Origin: G965205725 sp965205725
GTDB taxonomy: Bacteria; Pseudomonadota; Gammaproteobacteria; Pseudomonadales; Halieaceae
NCBI GenBank assembly: GCA_965205725.1
Contig: OZ242189.1
Span: forward strand, 1,922,001-1,986,000
Length of the DNA stretch: 64,000 bases
Direction of reading: 5' to 3'
Position 1 is the first letter of the stretch; each line of letters starts with the position of its first letter. A program made the position numbers and the translations under genes. Of the stretch, positions 30,018 through 38,802 are shown one piece after another. Below the pieces are notes generated by a model. It was not told the origin of the DNA. It saw only the letters and a list, made by a program, of their open reading frames with translations, and made no database searches.

Positions 30018-31133
30018 ATGAAACCCTATATTCCTGACACATTGCCACTGAAAAACCTTGACTATAAATTACTATTGCCGCTAGTAGGTCAGGCTAATTC
30101 ATCGCTGGCACGTTACGACGGGTTATTGCAGGGAATACCTGACCCCGCGGTAATGCTCTCTCCTTTAACCACGCAAGAGGCAGTGTTGTCGTCAAAAATC
30201 GAAGGTACTCAGGCTACTGTCGATGAAGTGTTGGAACAAGAAGCCGGGCTACTAAAAGAAGGTGAAAAATACAAGGATATTCAGGAAATATCGAATTACA
30301 GGGCGGCTCTGTACCAGGCCAGTGAACATCTGAAAACCTATCCAATACGGCTTGGCTTTATCTGCGAGTTACACAAAATTCTACTGAATAGTGTGCGTGG
30401 CAAGGACAAAACTCCCGGTGAGTTTCGCAAAGATCAAAACTGGATTGGCCGAGCCAACTGCACAATAGAGCAGGCCACTTTCGTGCCGCCAAGCCCATTG
30501 CAGTTGCTGGATGACTTACAGGCATGGGAGACCTATATCGATTCAGACGATATCGACTTTCTGTTACAAACAGCGGTGGTGCATGCCCAGTTTGAATTGA
30601 TTCATCCTTTTAAGGATGGCAACGGGCGCATTGGGCGTATACTGATTCCATTATTCCTGTTCCAAAAGAAAGCATTATCCCAACCGATGTTCTATTTGAG
30701 TGAGTATTTGGAATCCCACAGGGATGAATACTATGCACGCCTCAGAGCGATTTCGACCAATGACGACTGGAACGGCTGGATAGCTTTCTTTCTGCAAGCT
30801 ACTGTCGAACAGTCATTGAAAAATGCAGGGCGTGTGCAGCAAATAATGGATTTGTACGATGAGATGAAGATGCGTATCCAGGAAATTACGCACTCGCAAT
30901 ATACCGCGCTTCTATTGGATGCGCTTTTCCGTCGTCCTGTCTTTAAAACATCTGACCTCGCTCAACTATTGGAGCGAGAACATGGCATTCATAAGAAAAC
31001 CGCTCGCGGACTGCTAAGGCAACTGCAAAATGCCAATGTTTTGACTGAACTGCGACCTGGCAGCGGTAGGCGAGCAGCGGTCTTGTGCTTCCCTCGCTTG
31101 ATTAACCTGGCGGAGGGTCGAGATGTCTTGTAG
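30018..31133 (+). CDS. Fic family protein (predicted AMP-transferase) with N-terminal inhibitory motif
   Basis: Fic-fold enzyme, predicted to AMPylate or otherwise modify a protein hydroxyl. The catalytic loop HPFKDGNGRIGR (about 196-207) is intact. An upstream SSKIEG motif (about 57-62) matches the autoinhibitory (S/T)xxxE(G/N) helix of class II Fic proteins, so its activity is probably controlled within the same chain. The C-terminal ~90 residues look like a winged helix (RRPVFKTSDLAQLLEREHGI, KTARGLLRQLQNANVLTEL), suggesting DNA binding. It lies 12 bp after mod and 173 bp before res, so it was inserted into, or recruited by, the RM operon. Confidence 0.9.
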   Translation: MKPYIPDTLPLKNLDYKLLLPLVGQANSSLARYDGLLQGIPDPAVMLSPLTTQEAVLSSKIEGTQATVDEVLEQEAGLLKEGEKYKDIQEISNYRAALYQASEHLKTYPIRLGFICELHKILLNSVRGKDKTPGEFRKDQNWIGRANCTIEQATFVPPSPLQLLDDLQAWETYIDSDDIDFLLQTAVVHAQFELIHPFKDGNGRIGRILIPLFLFQKKALSQPMFYLSEYLESHRDEYYARLRAISTNDDWNGWIAFFLQATVEQSLKNAGRVQQIMDLYDEMKMRIQEITHSQYTALLLDALFRRPVFKTSDLAQLLEREHGIHKKTARGLLRQLQNANVLTELRPGSGRRAAVLCFPRLINLAEGRDVL

Positions 31134-31211
31134 TGAGTTTGTGGAGCCTGGAGTTGCCGCAAACGCAGTTATGGAGCGCAAAGTAAGAATTAGACTCCGC
31201 TACAGGTTTTG

Positions 31212-31241
31212 TTGCTATTCTGTGCTCCTCAAAGCTATATG
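31212..31241 (+). promoter_or_regulatory. possible promoter in front of res
   Basis: TTGCTA (31212-31217) and TATATG (31236-31241) are separated by 18 bp in the 173-bp gap between the Fic gene and res. This is a weak sigma-70-like match. It would allow the endonuclease subunit to be expressed separately from the methyltransferase, which is plausible for RM control but unproven. Confidence 0.3.
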
Positions 31242-31306
31242 TCTATAAGCTATTGAATATAAATGTTAATTTTACCCTCAAGTGCTTTGATTGAGAGATA
31301 TGCCAA

Positions 31307-34300
31307 ATGAAGCTCCACTTCGAAGACGACCTGGGCTACCAAAAAGCCGCCATAGACTCGGTGGTCAGCCTGTTCAAGGGGCAGGAAATATCCGGTTCCG
31401 AATTCACCGTGAGGTTTCGGCCCGAGTCTACGCCGAACCTGTCATTAGGCATGAAAGAGAGTCAGCTCGGAATTGGTAACAGATTGTTACTGGCCGATGA
31501 AGAGATTGCAGACAATCTTCGCAGGGTTCAGCGCCAGAATGGTCTTCGTCCCACTAAGCAACTGGTCAGCGGTGATTTCACCGTGGAGATGGAAACAGGC
31601 ACGGGCAAAACCTATGTCTATTTGCGCACGATCTTCGAGCTGAACAAGAACTACGGTTTTACCAAGTTTGTCGTCGTGGTGCCTTCTGTGGCGATCAAGG
31701 AAGGCACTTACAAAACGCTGCAAATCACGCAGGAACACTTCCAAGGGCTGTACCCTAAAGCCAAAGGCTACGAATATTTTCTGTACAATTCATCCAAACT
31801 TGGGCAGGTACGCAATTTTGCCACCAGCTCCAATATCCAGATCATGGTGACAACCGTCGGCGCGATCAACAAGAAGGACATCAACAACCTGTATAAAGAA
31901 AATGAAAATACGGGCGGCGAAAAGCCGATAGACCTTGTTCGTGCGACCAATCCGATCCTTATCGTTGATGAGCCGCAGAGCGTTGATGGGGGTTTAACGG
32001 GTAAAGGTAAAGAAGCACTCACGGCAATGAATCCACTCTGCACTTTGCGTTACTCCGCCACTCACATCGAAAAACACCACATGACATTTCGCCTGGATGC
32101 AGTTGACGCCTATGAGCGAGGTCTGGTGAAGCAGATTGAGGTTGCTTCACTGCAAATAGACAATGGCCATAATAAGCCCTATATACGGCTGGAATCCACT
32201 CACAACAGGAAAGGTTCAATCGCGGCCAAAGTTGAGCTGGATGTGCAGCGGGGCAGGAATATCCGGCGTGAGATTCTAACCGTTGAAGACGGCGATGACC
32301 TGGAGCAAATATCCAATCGAGCCATCTACGAAAACATGCAAATTGGCACCATTACTTGCGGCAAAGATAAGGAAACTATCGAGGTAAAATTCTCTCGTAA
32401 CAAAGAGGGATTCGATCGAGTGCTTCTCCCCGGCGAAGCTATAGGCGGTGTCGATCCCGATCAGATTAAACGTCTGATGATCCGGCGCACCATCAAGGAA
32501 CACCTCGACAAAGAATTGACGTTTGCTGCCAACAAGCAACCTATCAAGGTGCTGAGCCTGTTCTTCATAGATAGCGTCGAGCATTATCGCCAATACGATG
32601 AAGATGGAAATTCGGTCAAAGGCAAGTATGCGGTGATGTTCGAAGAAGAATACCGCAAGCTGGCCAAATCAGCCGATTACCAGAGTCTTTTTAAGGAAAT
32701 TGACTTAGACACTGATGCGGCAGAAGTACACAACGGTTACTTCTCGATTGATAAAAAGGGGCAATCTGTTGAGACGGCAGAAAACAACCAGTCGAACCGT
32801 GATAATGCGGAGCGCGCTTACAACCTGATCATGAAGGAGAAAGAGAAGTTACTTGGTTTCGAAACAAAACTAAAGTTTATCTTCTCTCACTCGGCATTGA
32901 AGGAAGGCTGGGACAATCCGAATGTCTTTCAGATATGTACGCTTCGTGATATGGGCAGTGAACGAGAACGCCGTCAAACACTGGGACGCGGCTTGCGTTT
33001 GTGTGTTGATCAAAGCGGCTCGCGGCTGCGTGGAAACGAAATAAACACGCTGACTGTTATTGCGACCGAGAACTACGAGCAATTTGCCGAGAACCTGCAA
33101 AGAGAGATCGAACAGGATACGGGTATCCGCTTCGGCATCGTCGAAGAACACCAATTTGCAGATATTCGAATCACGTCTAAATCTGGCGAACCTGCTGCAC
33201 TGGGTTTTGATCAGTCCAAGAGGATTTGGCAATTCCTGAAAGATCAGGACTATGTCGATGTCAAGGGAAAGGTGCAAGACAGTCTCCGCGCTGTGCTCAA
33301 AGACGGCAATTTCGAACTATCCGAAGAAATCAAACAAGAGCTTGTTCAGGAACATGGTGATGCACAGGCGGAGCTTGTTGCTTCCGATATTCAGGCAGTT
33401 CTCCGAAAATTCGCAGGTAAGATCGATATCAAGAATGCCGATGATCGGCAAACTATTCGAACCCACGAGGCAGTTCTGGAATCTGACGAATTCCGGTCTC
33501 TCTGGGAACGTATAAAATACAAATCAACTTATCGCGTCGAGTTCGACAACCTCAAGCTACTGGACGATTGCGCGGAGGCAATAAGAAAGTGTCCGCCAAT
33601 CACCAAGACACGCGCTCAGTTTCGTAAGGCGGATATCGCTATAGGAAAAGGCGGCGTGGGTGTTAAGGAAACAAGTACGTCCGGCTATACAACGATTCAT
33701 GAAAATGATATCGAACTGCCGGATATTATCACTGACCTGCAAGACAAAACCCAGCTCACCCGGAAGAGCATCGTCCAGATACTCAGGGACAGCCGACGGC
33801 TGCAAGACTTGCTTCGTAACCCCCAACAATTCATGGATTACTGTTCCGAGGCAATTAATCGCACCAAGCGGCTGGCACTGATCGATGGCATCAAATACAC
33901 CAGGATCGGTGACGAGCACTTTTATGCTCAGGAACTCTTTCAGCAAGAAGAGCTGAAAGGCTATTTAAAGAATACGCTGGAAACACAAAAATCGGTGTAC
34001 ACGCATGTCGTGTATGACTCTGGTGGCGTCGAGAAGTCGTTTGCTGAGGATTTGGAAAAGAACGAAAACGTGAAGGTCTACGCCAAGCTTCCAGCGTGGT
34101 TCAAAGTGCCGACGCCATTAGGAACGTATAACCCAGACTGGGCTGTCGTGGTTGAAGATGATGGCGAAGAAAAACTTTATTTTGTTGTAGAAACGAAAGG
34201 CAGCATATGGTGGGACGACCTGCGCCACCTTGAAGGCGCCAAGATCAAGTGCGGAAAAAGACATTTCGAAGAAATAGCGAAAGATACTGAAAACCCTGCC

Positions 34301-34351
34301 CAATACATCAAGGCAACGGATGTCGAGGGGATGATAGGGTATGTGGAATAG
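31307..34351 (+). CDS. type III restriction endonuclease (Res), helicase-nuclease subunit
   Basis: DEAD-like helicase plus PD-(D/E)XK nuclease, 1014 residues. Walker A ETGTGKTYVYLRT is at about residue 95, motif II reads DEPQS (about 220-224, the DEPx form usual for type III Res), SATH follows as motif III, and the second helicase lobe has SALKEGWDNPNVFQIC and RRQTLGRGLRL. The C-terminal nuclease shows NPDWAVVV (catalytic Asp near 942) and VVETKGS (E-x-K at about 962-964). All key residues are present, so the protein should be active. It is the partner of the Mod subunit at 27972. Confidence 0.92.
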   Translation: MKLHFEDDLGYQKAAIDSVVSLFKGQEISGSEFTVRFRPESTPNLSLGMKESQLGIGNRLLLADEEIADNLRRVQRQNGLRPTKQLVSGDFTVEMETGTGKTYVYLRTIFELNKNYGFTKFVVVVPSVAIKEGTYKTLQITQEHFQGLYPKAKGYEYFLYNSSKLGQVRNFATSSNIQIMVTTVGAINKKDINNLYKENENTGGEKPIDLVRATNPILIVDEPQSVDGGLTGKGKEALTAMNPLCTLRYSATHIEKHHMTFRLDAVDAYERGLVKQIEVASLQIDNGHNKPYIRLESTHNRKGSIAAKVELDVQRGRNIRREILTVEDGDDLEQISNRAIYENMQIGTITCGKDKETIEVKFSRNKEGFDRVLLPGEAIGGVDPDQIKRLMIRRTIKEHLDKELTFAANKQPIKVLSLFFIDSVEHYRQYDEDGNSVKGKYAVMFEEEYRKLAKSADYQSLFKEIDLDTDAAEVHNGYFSIDKKGQSVETAENNQSNRDNAERAYNLIMKEKEKLLGFETKLKFIFSHSALKEGWDNPNVFQICTLRDMGSERERRQTLGRGLRLCVDQSGSRLRGNEINTLTVIATENYEQFAENLQREIEQDTGIRFGIVEEHQFADIRITSKSGEPAALGFDQSKRIWQFLKDQDYVDVKGKVQDSLRAVLKDGNFELSEEIKQELVQEHGDAQAELVASDIQAVLRKFAGKIDIKNADDRQTIRTHEAVLESDEFRSLWERIKYKSTYRVEFDNLKLLDDCAEAIRKCPPITKTRAQFRKADIAIGKGGVGVKETSTSGYTTIHENDIELPDIITDLQDKTQLTRKSIVQILRDSRRLQDLLRNPQQFMDYCSEAINRTKRLALIDGIKYTRIGDEHFYAQELFQQEELKGYLKNTLETQKSVYTHVVYDSGGVEKSFAEDLEKNENVKVYAKLPAWFKVPTPLGTYNPDWAVVVEDDGEEKLYFVVETKGSIWWDDLRHLEGAKIKCGKRHFEEIAKDTENPAQYIKATDVEGMIGYVE

Positions 34352-34519
34352 AGAGGGTCTAAACGAGTGAGCAACGTCAATAGTCAATAAAAGAAATGAT
34401 CTTGACCGATGGTACATTGGCGCTCTCCAGCGCGGGACGGGATTATGGGTTTACGGTGCAGCTATTTAAGTTCTATTCACCAAAAAATCAGCGCAGCAAA
34501 ATTAGCCTAATTGCGCATC

Positions 34520-34694
34520 GCGCCGCCTCCTCCTGGGTCAGACGGCTCTCCGTCCAACCCCTCATAAGCGTCCTCGAATCTCATTAGTCGAGTCTCCTGT
34601 AGCCACTCTGTCCGTCTCATAAGCGCCCCTCCTCGGGGTCCTATGAGAACCGGACAGATCATGTGCTACAAGACCGGACAGTTTATGTGTTACT
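34520..34694 (-). mobile_element. remnant of an ISNCY-like insertion sequence (left end and transposase start)
   Basis: On the minus strand, from 34584, ATG-start codons read MRFEDAYEG and, after one extra base, W.ESRLTQEEAAR, matching the N-terminus of ISNCY-type transposases. A good ribosome-binding site (CAGGAGA) precedes the ATG. Similarity stops near 34520. Upstream of the ATG are two tandem ~24-bp units (34647-34670 and 34671-34694, each with ..accggacag....atgtg.ta), typical of IS termini, and a palindromic stretch ctcata..tatgag. The other end was not found. It marks the right edge of the defence island. Confidence 0.65.
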
Positions 34695-34741
34695 AACAGT
34701 ATGCCAATAAATGCTTGGCCTGACTGCATATTTACCGTAAA

Positions 34742-34757
34742 CTGTATCTATATACAG
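34742..34757 (+). promoter_or_regulatory. LexA (SOS) box
   Basis: CTGTatctatatACAG is a perfect CTGT-N8-ACAG LexA operator with an AT-rich centre. It lies 61 bp before the radical SAM gene start and follows the IS remnant. It implies that the downstream gene is repressed by LexA and induced by DNA damage, as reported for its P. aeruginosa homologue PA0069. Confidence 0.85.
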
Positions 34758-34818
34758 TCTTTTTAGCAAAGGCTAAAACCAACCCGCCACTAATCACGGC
34801 TGCAAAGGCAATTCGTCC

Positions 34819-35868
34819 ATGAGTTTAAAAGGCAGGGGTACCAGCAGCAGGATTAACAGTCGCTACGCGCCCCTTAAAACTGAACGCGAGTTTAACCCTC
34901 TGGAACCGCTGAAAAACCCTGAAACAGAATGCCGCAGGGAGACTGCGAAAAATATTATTTCAAGTAATCAGTCTCCGGATATCCCTTTCGAGCAGTCGAT
35001 AAACCCCTACCGTGGTTGTGAACACGGCTGTATCTATTGTTATGCGCGCCCAACACACGCCTGGCTCGATTTATCACCCGGTTTGGATTTTGAGACTAAA
35101 CTTAGCTACAAGCACAATGCCGCACAAAAGCTCGAGGAAAGTTTTAGAAAACCCGGCTATCAGTGCAAAGCCATCACTATTGGCGCCAATACAGATCCCT
35201 ATCAGCCCATCGAACAGACGTATCAAATTACCCGCCATATTTTGGAGGTCATGCAACGCTTTCGTCATCCTTGCTCCATCATCACCAAGGGCAGCTTGAT
35301 TGAAAGAGATATAGACCTGCTGGCGGAGATGGCTCAGGACAGCCTGATATCTGTAGCCATTAGCGTGACCACCCTGGACAAGCTATTGAAAACCAAGATG
35401 GAGCCCAGAGCAGCTTCCGCAGAGGCCCGCATACGCATCATCGAGAAGTTGAGCCGTGCTGGCATACCTGTTTCCTTGTTATTCGCTCCGGTTATTCCCG
35501 CGCTGAATGACAAAGACCTGGAAAGCATTGTGGCACTTGCGGCGGACAATGGTGCTCGCGCTGCCAGCTATATTTTATTGCGCCTGCCACTTGAAATCAG
35601 GACATTGTTTTACGATTGGCTCCGTGAACACTATCCCTTGCGCGCCGAGCATGTCATAAGTTTGATCAGACAGTGTCGGGGTGGCAATGACTACAACTGT
35701 GAGTATGGAGAACGCATGCGTGGCACTGGAACTTTTGCGGATCTGCTCTCACAGCGTTTTGCTATAGCGTGTAAACGCAATGGCCTAAACCAAACCGAGA
35801 TAAAGGCCGATAACTGCGAACTGTTTCATCTGCCAGCAGTCGCTGGCCAGCAATGCAGTCTTTTTTGA
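34819..35868 (+). CDS. PA0069-family radical SAM protein (SplB-like)
   Basis: Radical SAM enzyme of unknown substrate, 349 residues. The cluster motif CEHGCIYCYAR (C-x3-C-x2-C) is at about residues 67-77 after the conserved SINPYRG. The region FRKPGYQCKAITIGANTDPY and the C-terminal RQCRGGNDYNCEYGERMRG match the PA0069 family, distantly related to spore photoproduct lyase. The LexA box upstream supports a role in the DNA-damage response, probably repair, although no reaction is established as far as I know. Confidence 0.9.
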   Translation: MSLKGRGTSSRINSRYAPLKTEREFNPLEPLKNPETECRRETAKNIISSNQSPDIPFEQSINPYRGCEHGCIYCYARPTHAWLDLSPGLDFETKLSYKHNAAQKLEESFRKPGYQCKAITIGANTDPYQPIEQTYQITRHILEVMQRFRHPCSIITKGSLIERDIDLLAEMAQDSLISVAISVTTLDKLLKTKMEPRAASAEARIRIIEKLSRAGIPVSLLFAPVIPALNDKDLESIVALAADNGARAASYILLRLPLEIRTLFYDWLREHYPLRAEHVISLIRQCRGGNDYNCEYGERMRGTGTFADLLSQRFAIACKRNGLNQTEIKADNCELFHLPAVAGQQCSLF

Positions 35869-35982
35869 ATGATGCCTTGGAAAAGTGTTGCAGGAGGCCA
35901 CCCATGACCCGCCGATTAATGACAATCGCCTGCTGCCGACAGCCGCTCTGGCTGACGAGATGTACACCGGCCCACCCAACTC

Positions 35983-36144
35983 TCAGGGTGTTGCACCCCT
36001 CACCTGCTCCCGCATAACATTCACTTCCAGGTTTGATCCTCCATGTTGCTTGGCGATAGCGCTAATACGCTCGATACCCACGGCAAGCAAGCGACAAAGA
36101 GGAAATTGATCGCCGTGTTGCGCTAGCAGCCTGGAACCATGCAA
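35983..36144 (-). pseudogene. possible remnant ORF between the radical SAM and formaldehyde dehydrogenase genes
   Basis: The 324 bp between 35868 and 36193 contain no convincing complete gene. One minus-strand frame of 53 codons (HGSRLLAQHGDQFPLCRLLA, then VGIERISAIAKQHGGSN and a stop) has protein-like composition but starts only at a TTG and has no visible ribosome-binding site. I do not recognise the family. It could be the C-terminal end of a lost gene. The rest of the gap shows nothing I can support apart from the AAGGAC ribosome-binding site before 36193. Confidence 0.25.
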
Positions 36145-36192
36145 GTGTTAAACTTTTCAGCTTTCGCTACTGACCAACCTTAAGGACAAAGA

Positions 36193-37299
36193 ATGAAAAC
36201 TCGAGCCGCAGTCGCCTTTGGGGCGGGCAAGTCACTGGAGGTCGCTGATGTGGATCTCAATGGGCCTCAGCACGCAGAGGTATTGGTAGAAATTATGGCT
36301 ACCGGCATTTGTCATACCGATGCTTTTACGCTGTCAGGGGATGACCCGGAGGGAGCTTTCCCGGCGATTCTTGGGCATGAGGGTGCCGGTATCGTGCGCG
36401 AAATCGGTTCGGGGGTCACTTCGGTTAAACCTGGTGATCATGTGATACCGTTATACACACCGGAATGCAGAGAATGCCATTTCTGCCTGCATCCTAAAAC
36501 CAATCTTTGCCAGTCGATTCGAGAAACCCAGGGGCAAGGTGTCATGCCAGATGGCAGTAGCCGCTTCTCTCTGGATGGCGAGCAAATTCTGCACTATATG
36601 GGCTGTTCAACTTTTTCTAACTTCACCGTGTTACCGGAAATCGCGGTTGCCAAAGTTCGCGAGGACGCTCCTTTTGACAAGATCTGCTACATCGGCTGTG
36701 GTGTCACTACCGGCGTAGGTGCCGTGGTTTATCGCGCCAAAGTCGAAGCGGGCTCAACCGTGGTGGTATTCGGCCTGGGTGGTATCGGTCTCAATGTTAT
36801 TCAGGGTGCCCGTCTGGTCGGCGCCAGCAAAATTATCGGTGTCGATTTGAATCCAGGCAAAGTCGAGCTGGCCAACAAATTCGGTATGACCGATTTCATT
36901 AACTCCAAAGAAGTAGACAGCGTTGTCGAAGCGATACAGGACCTTACCAACGGTGGTGCGGACTATAGTTTCGAATGCATTGGCAATGTAGAAGTCATGC
37001 GACAAGCGCTCGAATGCTGCCACAAGGGTTGGGGGGAATCATACATTATTGGCGTAGCGGGTGCCGCCCAGGAAATTGCTACCCGCCCCTTCCAGTTAGT
37101 GACTGGCCGCAGTTGGCACGGTGTAGCTTTTGGCGGCGCTCGCGGTCGCACCGATGTTCCCACCATTGTTGATTGGTACATGGACGGCAAGATCAATATC
37201 GACGATCTGATCACCCACACAATGCCCCTTGACGACATCAATAACGCCTTTGACCTGATGCATGCGGGCCAGAGTATTCGCTCTGTAGTTGTTTATTAA
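36193..37299 (+). CDS. frmA: S-(hydroxymethyl)glutathione dehydrogenase (class III alcohol dehydrogenase)
   Basis: Zinc, NAD-dependent enzyme that oxidises the formaldehyde-glutathione adduct; it can also reduce S-nitrosoglutathione. Catalytic-zinc ligands lie in GICHTDAFTLSG and LGHEGAGIV, the four structural-zinc cysteines in CRECHFCLHPKTNLC, and the class III Arg in SIRETQGQG. The Rossmann motif VFGLGGIGLNVIQGA follows. The 368-residue length matches the family. No frmR or frmB is visible next to it. AAGGAC lies 8 bases upstream of the ATG. Confidence 0.96.
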   Translation: MKTRAAVAFGAGKSLEVADVDLNGPQHAEVLVEIMATGICHTDAFTLSGDDPEGAFPAILGHEGAGIVREIGSGVTSVKPGDHVIPLYTPECRECHFCLHPKTNLCQSIRETQGQGVMPDGSSRFSLDGEQILHYMGCSTFSNFTVLPEIAVAKVREDAPFDKICYIGCGVTTGVGAVVYRAKVEAGSTVVVFGLGGIGLNVIQGARLVGASKIIGVDLNPGKVELANKFGMTDFINSKEVDSVVEAIQDLTNGGADYSFECIGNVEVMRQALECCHKGWGESYIIGVAGAAQEIATRPFQLVTGRSWHGVAFGGARGRTDVPTIVDWYMDGKINIDDLITHTMPLDDINNAFDLMHAGQSIRSVVVY

Positions 37300-37428
37300 A
37301 CAGAAAACAGGCGATGTCGTTGCCAAGGTCTCTGAATACTAGTGCTTCCGGGGTTTGCAACAGCGCTATCTGCACGCCTCGTGAGCAGGCATTGGGAAAT
37401 TACAATTGCATGTAGGCCTGATAACTGA

Positions 37429-37878
37429 TCAGTCCTTAGCGCCGCCAGCTTCCATCCAGGCCTTAACCATCCGACCCATATTGGCGGGGTTATAGGCATC
37501 TTCCTCGTAACTGAATAGCCCCTTGCCCGCATAGTGCAGGATTGTGATATTCGGCTCCTCGTGAATCTTGCCGTCATGGATTTCTTCCATACGGTTCATC
37601 ACCTCACAAACAACCCATCCTTTCTCCACATCAATTGAATACCAGGAAATCGGGAATGCTGTCATTTTATTCCCAGGGAAGGAGGACATGGTTTCGGTTA
37701 TCCAGTCGAATATTTTTCCCCGTCCCCAAAAACGACCAAAATGGTGTTCGAAATAAGTCGCGTCTTCGGTGAAGCAGTTAGCCCAATCACGCCAGTTACC
37801 TGTTTGCCCACCCTTAAGTGCTGCGGTTTGAAATTTATCAAACGCCTCTTCAATGTCCTCTCTGCTCCAACGGGCCAT
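37429..37878 (-). CDS. SnoaL-like / NTF2-fold protein
   Basis: Small (149-residue) cone-shaped alpha+beta barrel protein of the NTF2-like superfamily. The start MARWSREDIEEAFDKF follows a strong ribosome-binding site (GGAGGCAAATA). The pattern WANCFTEDATYFEHHFGRFWGR is typical of SnoaL-like domains that act as isomerases, cyclases or dehydratases, or that simply bind small molecules. The substrate is unknown. It may be co-transcribed with the esterase at 37929-38702, whose stop lies 50 bp upstream of this start. Confidence 0.8.
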   Translation of the reverse strand: MARWSREDIEEAFDKFQTAALKGGQTGNWRDWANCFTEDATYFEHHFGRFWGRGKIFDWITETMSSFPGNKMTAFPISWYSIDVEKGWVVCEVMNRMEEIHDGKIHEEPNITILHYAGKGLFSYEEDAYNPANMGRMVKAWMEAGGAKD

Positions 37879-37928
37879 TATTTGCCTCCTTAGTCTGTAA
37901 GTCTGTAACACCTAAATCCGACAGACTT

Positions 37929-38702
37929 CTAGGACGAATGCGGGTAGAACAACTTCCGCCAATTGCGACGCTCAAAAGGCTGCCACTGCTTTTCCGCCTG
38001 CACAAGGCGCTCTGCCAGCAAAAACCAAACGGTAGGATTAAGCGTTAGCCCGCAGTGGCTGCCCCATACCTCAATATTCTGAGCCTGCTTATGCACGCCC
38101 TGCTGCACCGCTGTTTGCCAATTCACAATACCGTCGCCTTTTGAGTAGACGGCAGTCGTCGGCACCGCTGGTGGCTCGCTCAAGCTGTGTTGATCGACGG
38201 TAATTTCTTCATCGGGATTCAATAGCGAGAACAAACGCCGCGGATAAGAGCCGGTATCACGGCCTTCCCCGAAAGGGCTTCCCAGGGAAATAACCTGGCG
38301 CACAACCTCGGGAGCCTGTTTGGCAAGCTCACGGGCGTAAATACCACCAAGGCTGTGGCCAATCAGAGATATCTTACCGCTGGTTTCATCGGCAATTTCT
38401 CTCATTCGGTCGACCGTGCGGTCTAAAAGATCGCCTCTTGGCCCAAGATTACGGCCCTGCCCCCAGCCGTAGCTAGTGTAATTGAGTGTATGCAGATAGC
38501 GGCGCAATGGCGCGTTATAGCCATCGTCACCCATGAATCCAGGCAGGATCATAACGCCATGACCATCGCCCTTCGGCATCTTGCGCAGCCAACGGCGACT
38601 CAGTGCAAGTGCGACACACTCCCCGGCAGTGCGATACGCCTCTGTGAGTGCCAGCGCGATATGTGGTGGTGGGGTAAGCGGTGCATCAAGAGCGGCTTCC
38701 AT
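37929..38702 (-). CDS. alpha/beta-hydrolase (esterase/lipase-like)
   Basis: Predicted serine hydrolase, 257 residues. The nucleophile elbow GHSLGG (preceded by GKISLI), an acidic residue in YSKGDGIVNW and the His in GSHCGLTLNP fit the catalytic triad order. The motif VMILPGFMGDDGYN supplies the oxyanion region. No signal peptide is seen, so it is probably cytoplasmic. The family resembles lipase-like acyltransferases or esterases acting on lipids, but the substrate cannot be named. Confidence 0.85.
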   Translation of the reverse strand: MEAALDAPLTPPPHIALALTEAYRTAGECVALALSRRWLRKMPKGDGHGVMILPGFMGDDGYNAPLRRYLHTLNYTSYGWGQGRNLGPRGDLLDRTVDRMREIADETSGKISLIGHSLGGIYARELAKQAPEVVRQVISLGSPFGEGRDTGSYPRRLFSLLNPDEEITVDQHSLSEPPAVPTTAVYSKGDGIVNWQTAVQQGVHKQAQNIEVWGSHCGLTLNPTVWFLLAERLVQAEKQWQPFERRNWRKLFYPHSS

Positions 38703-38757
38703 GGGGAATCCTCATAATGGTCACGGGGACTTGTAATTATGTTTACGATGCTAACAA

Positions 38758-38784
38758 GAAAAAAGGCCGAGTGAAAACCCGGCC
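38758..38784 (-). terminator. Rho-independent terminator of the psp operon
   Basis: On the minus strand GGCCG (rc of 38780-38784) pairs with CGGCC (rc of 38765-38769) and is followed by TTTTTT, 19 bases beyond the pspC stop. Confidence 0.75.
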
Positions 38785-38802
38785 GTGGAAGGGTCTGGAT
38801 GG

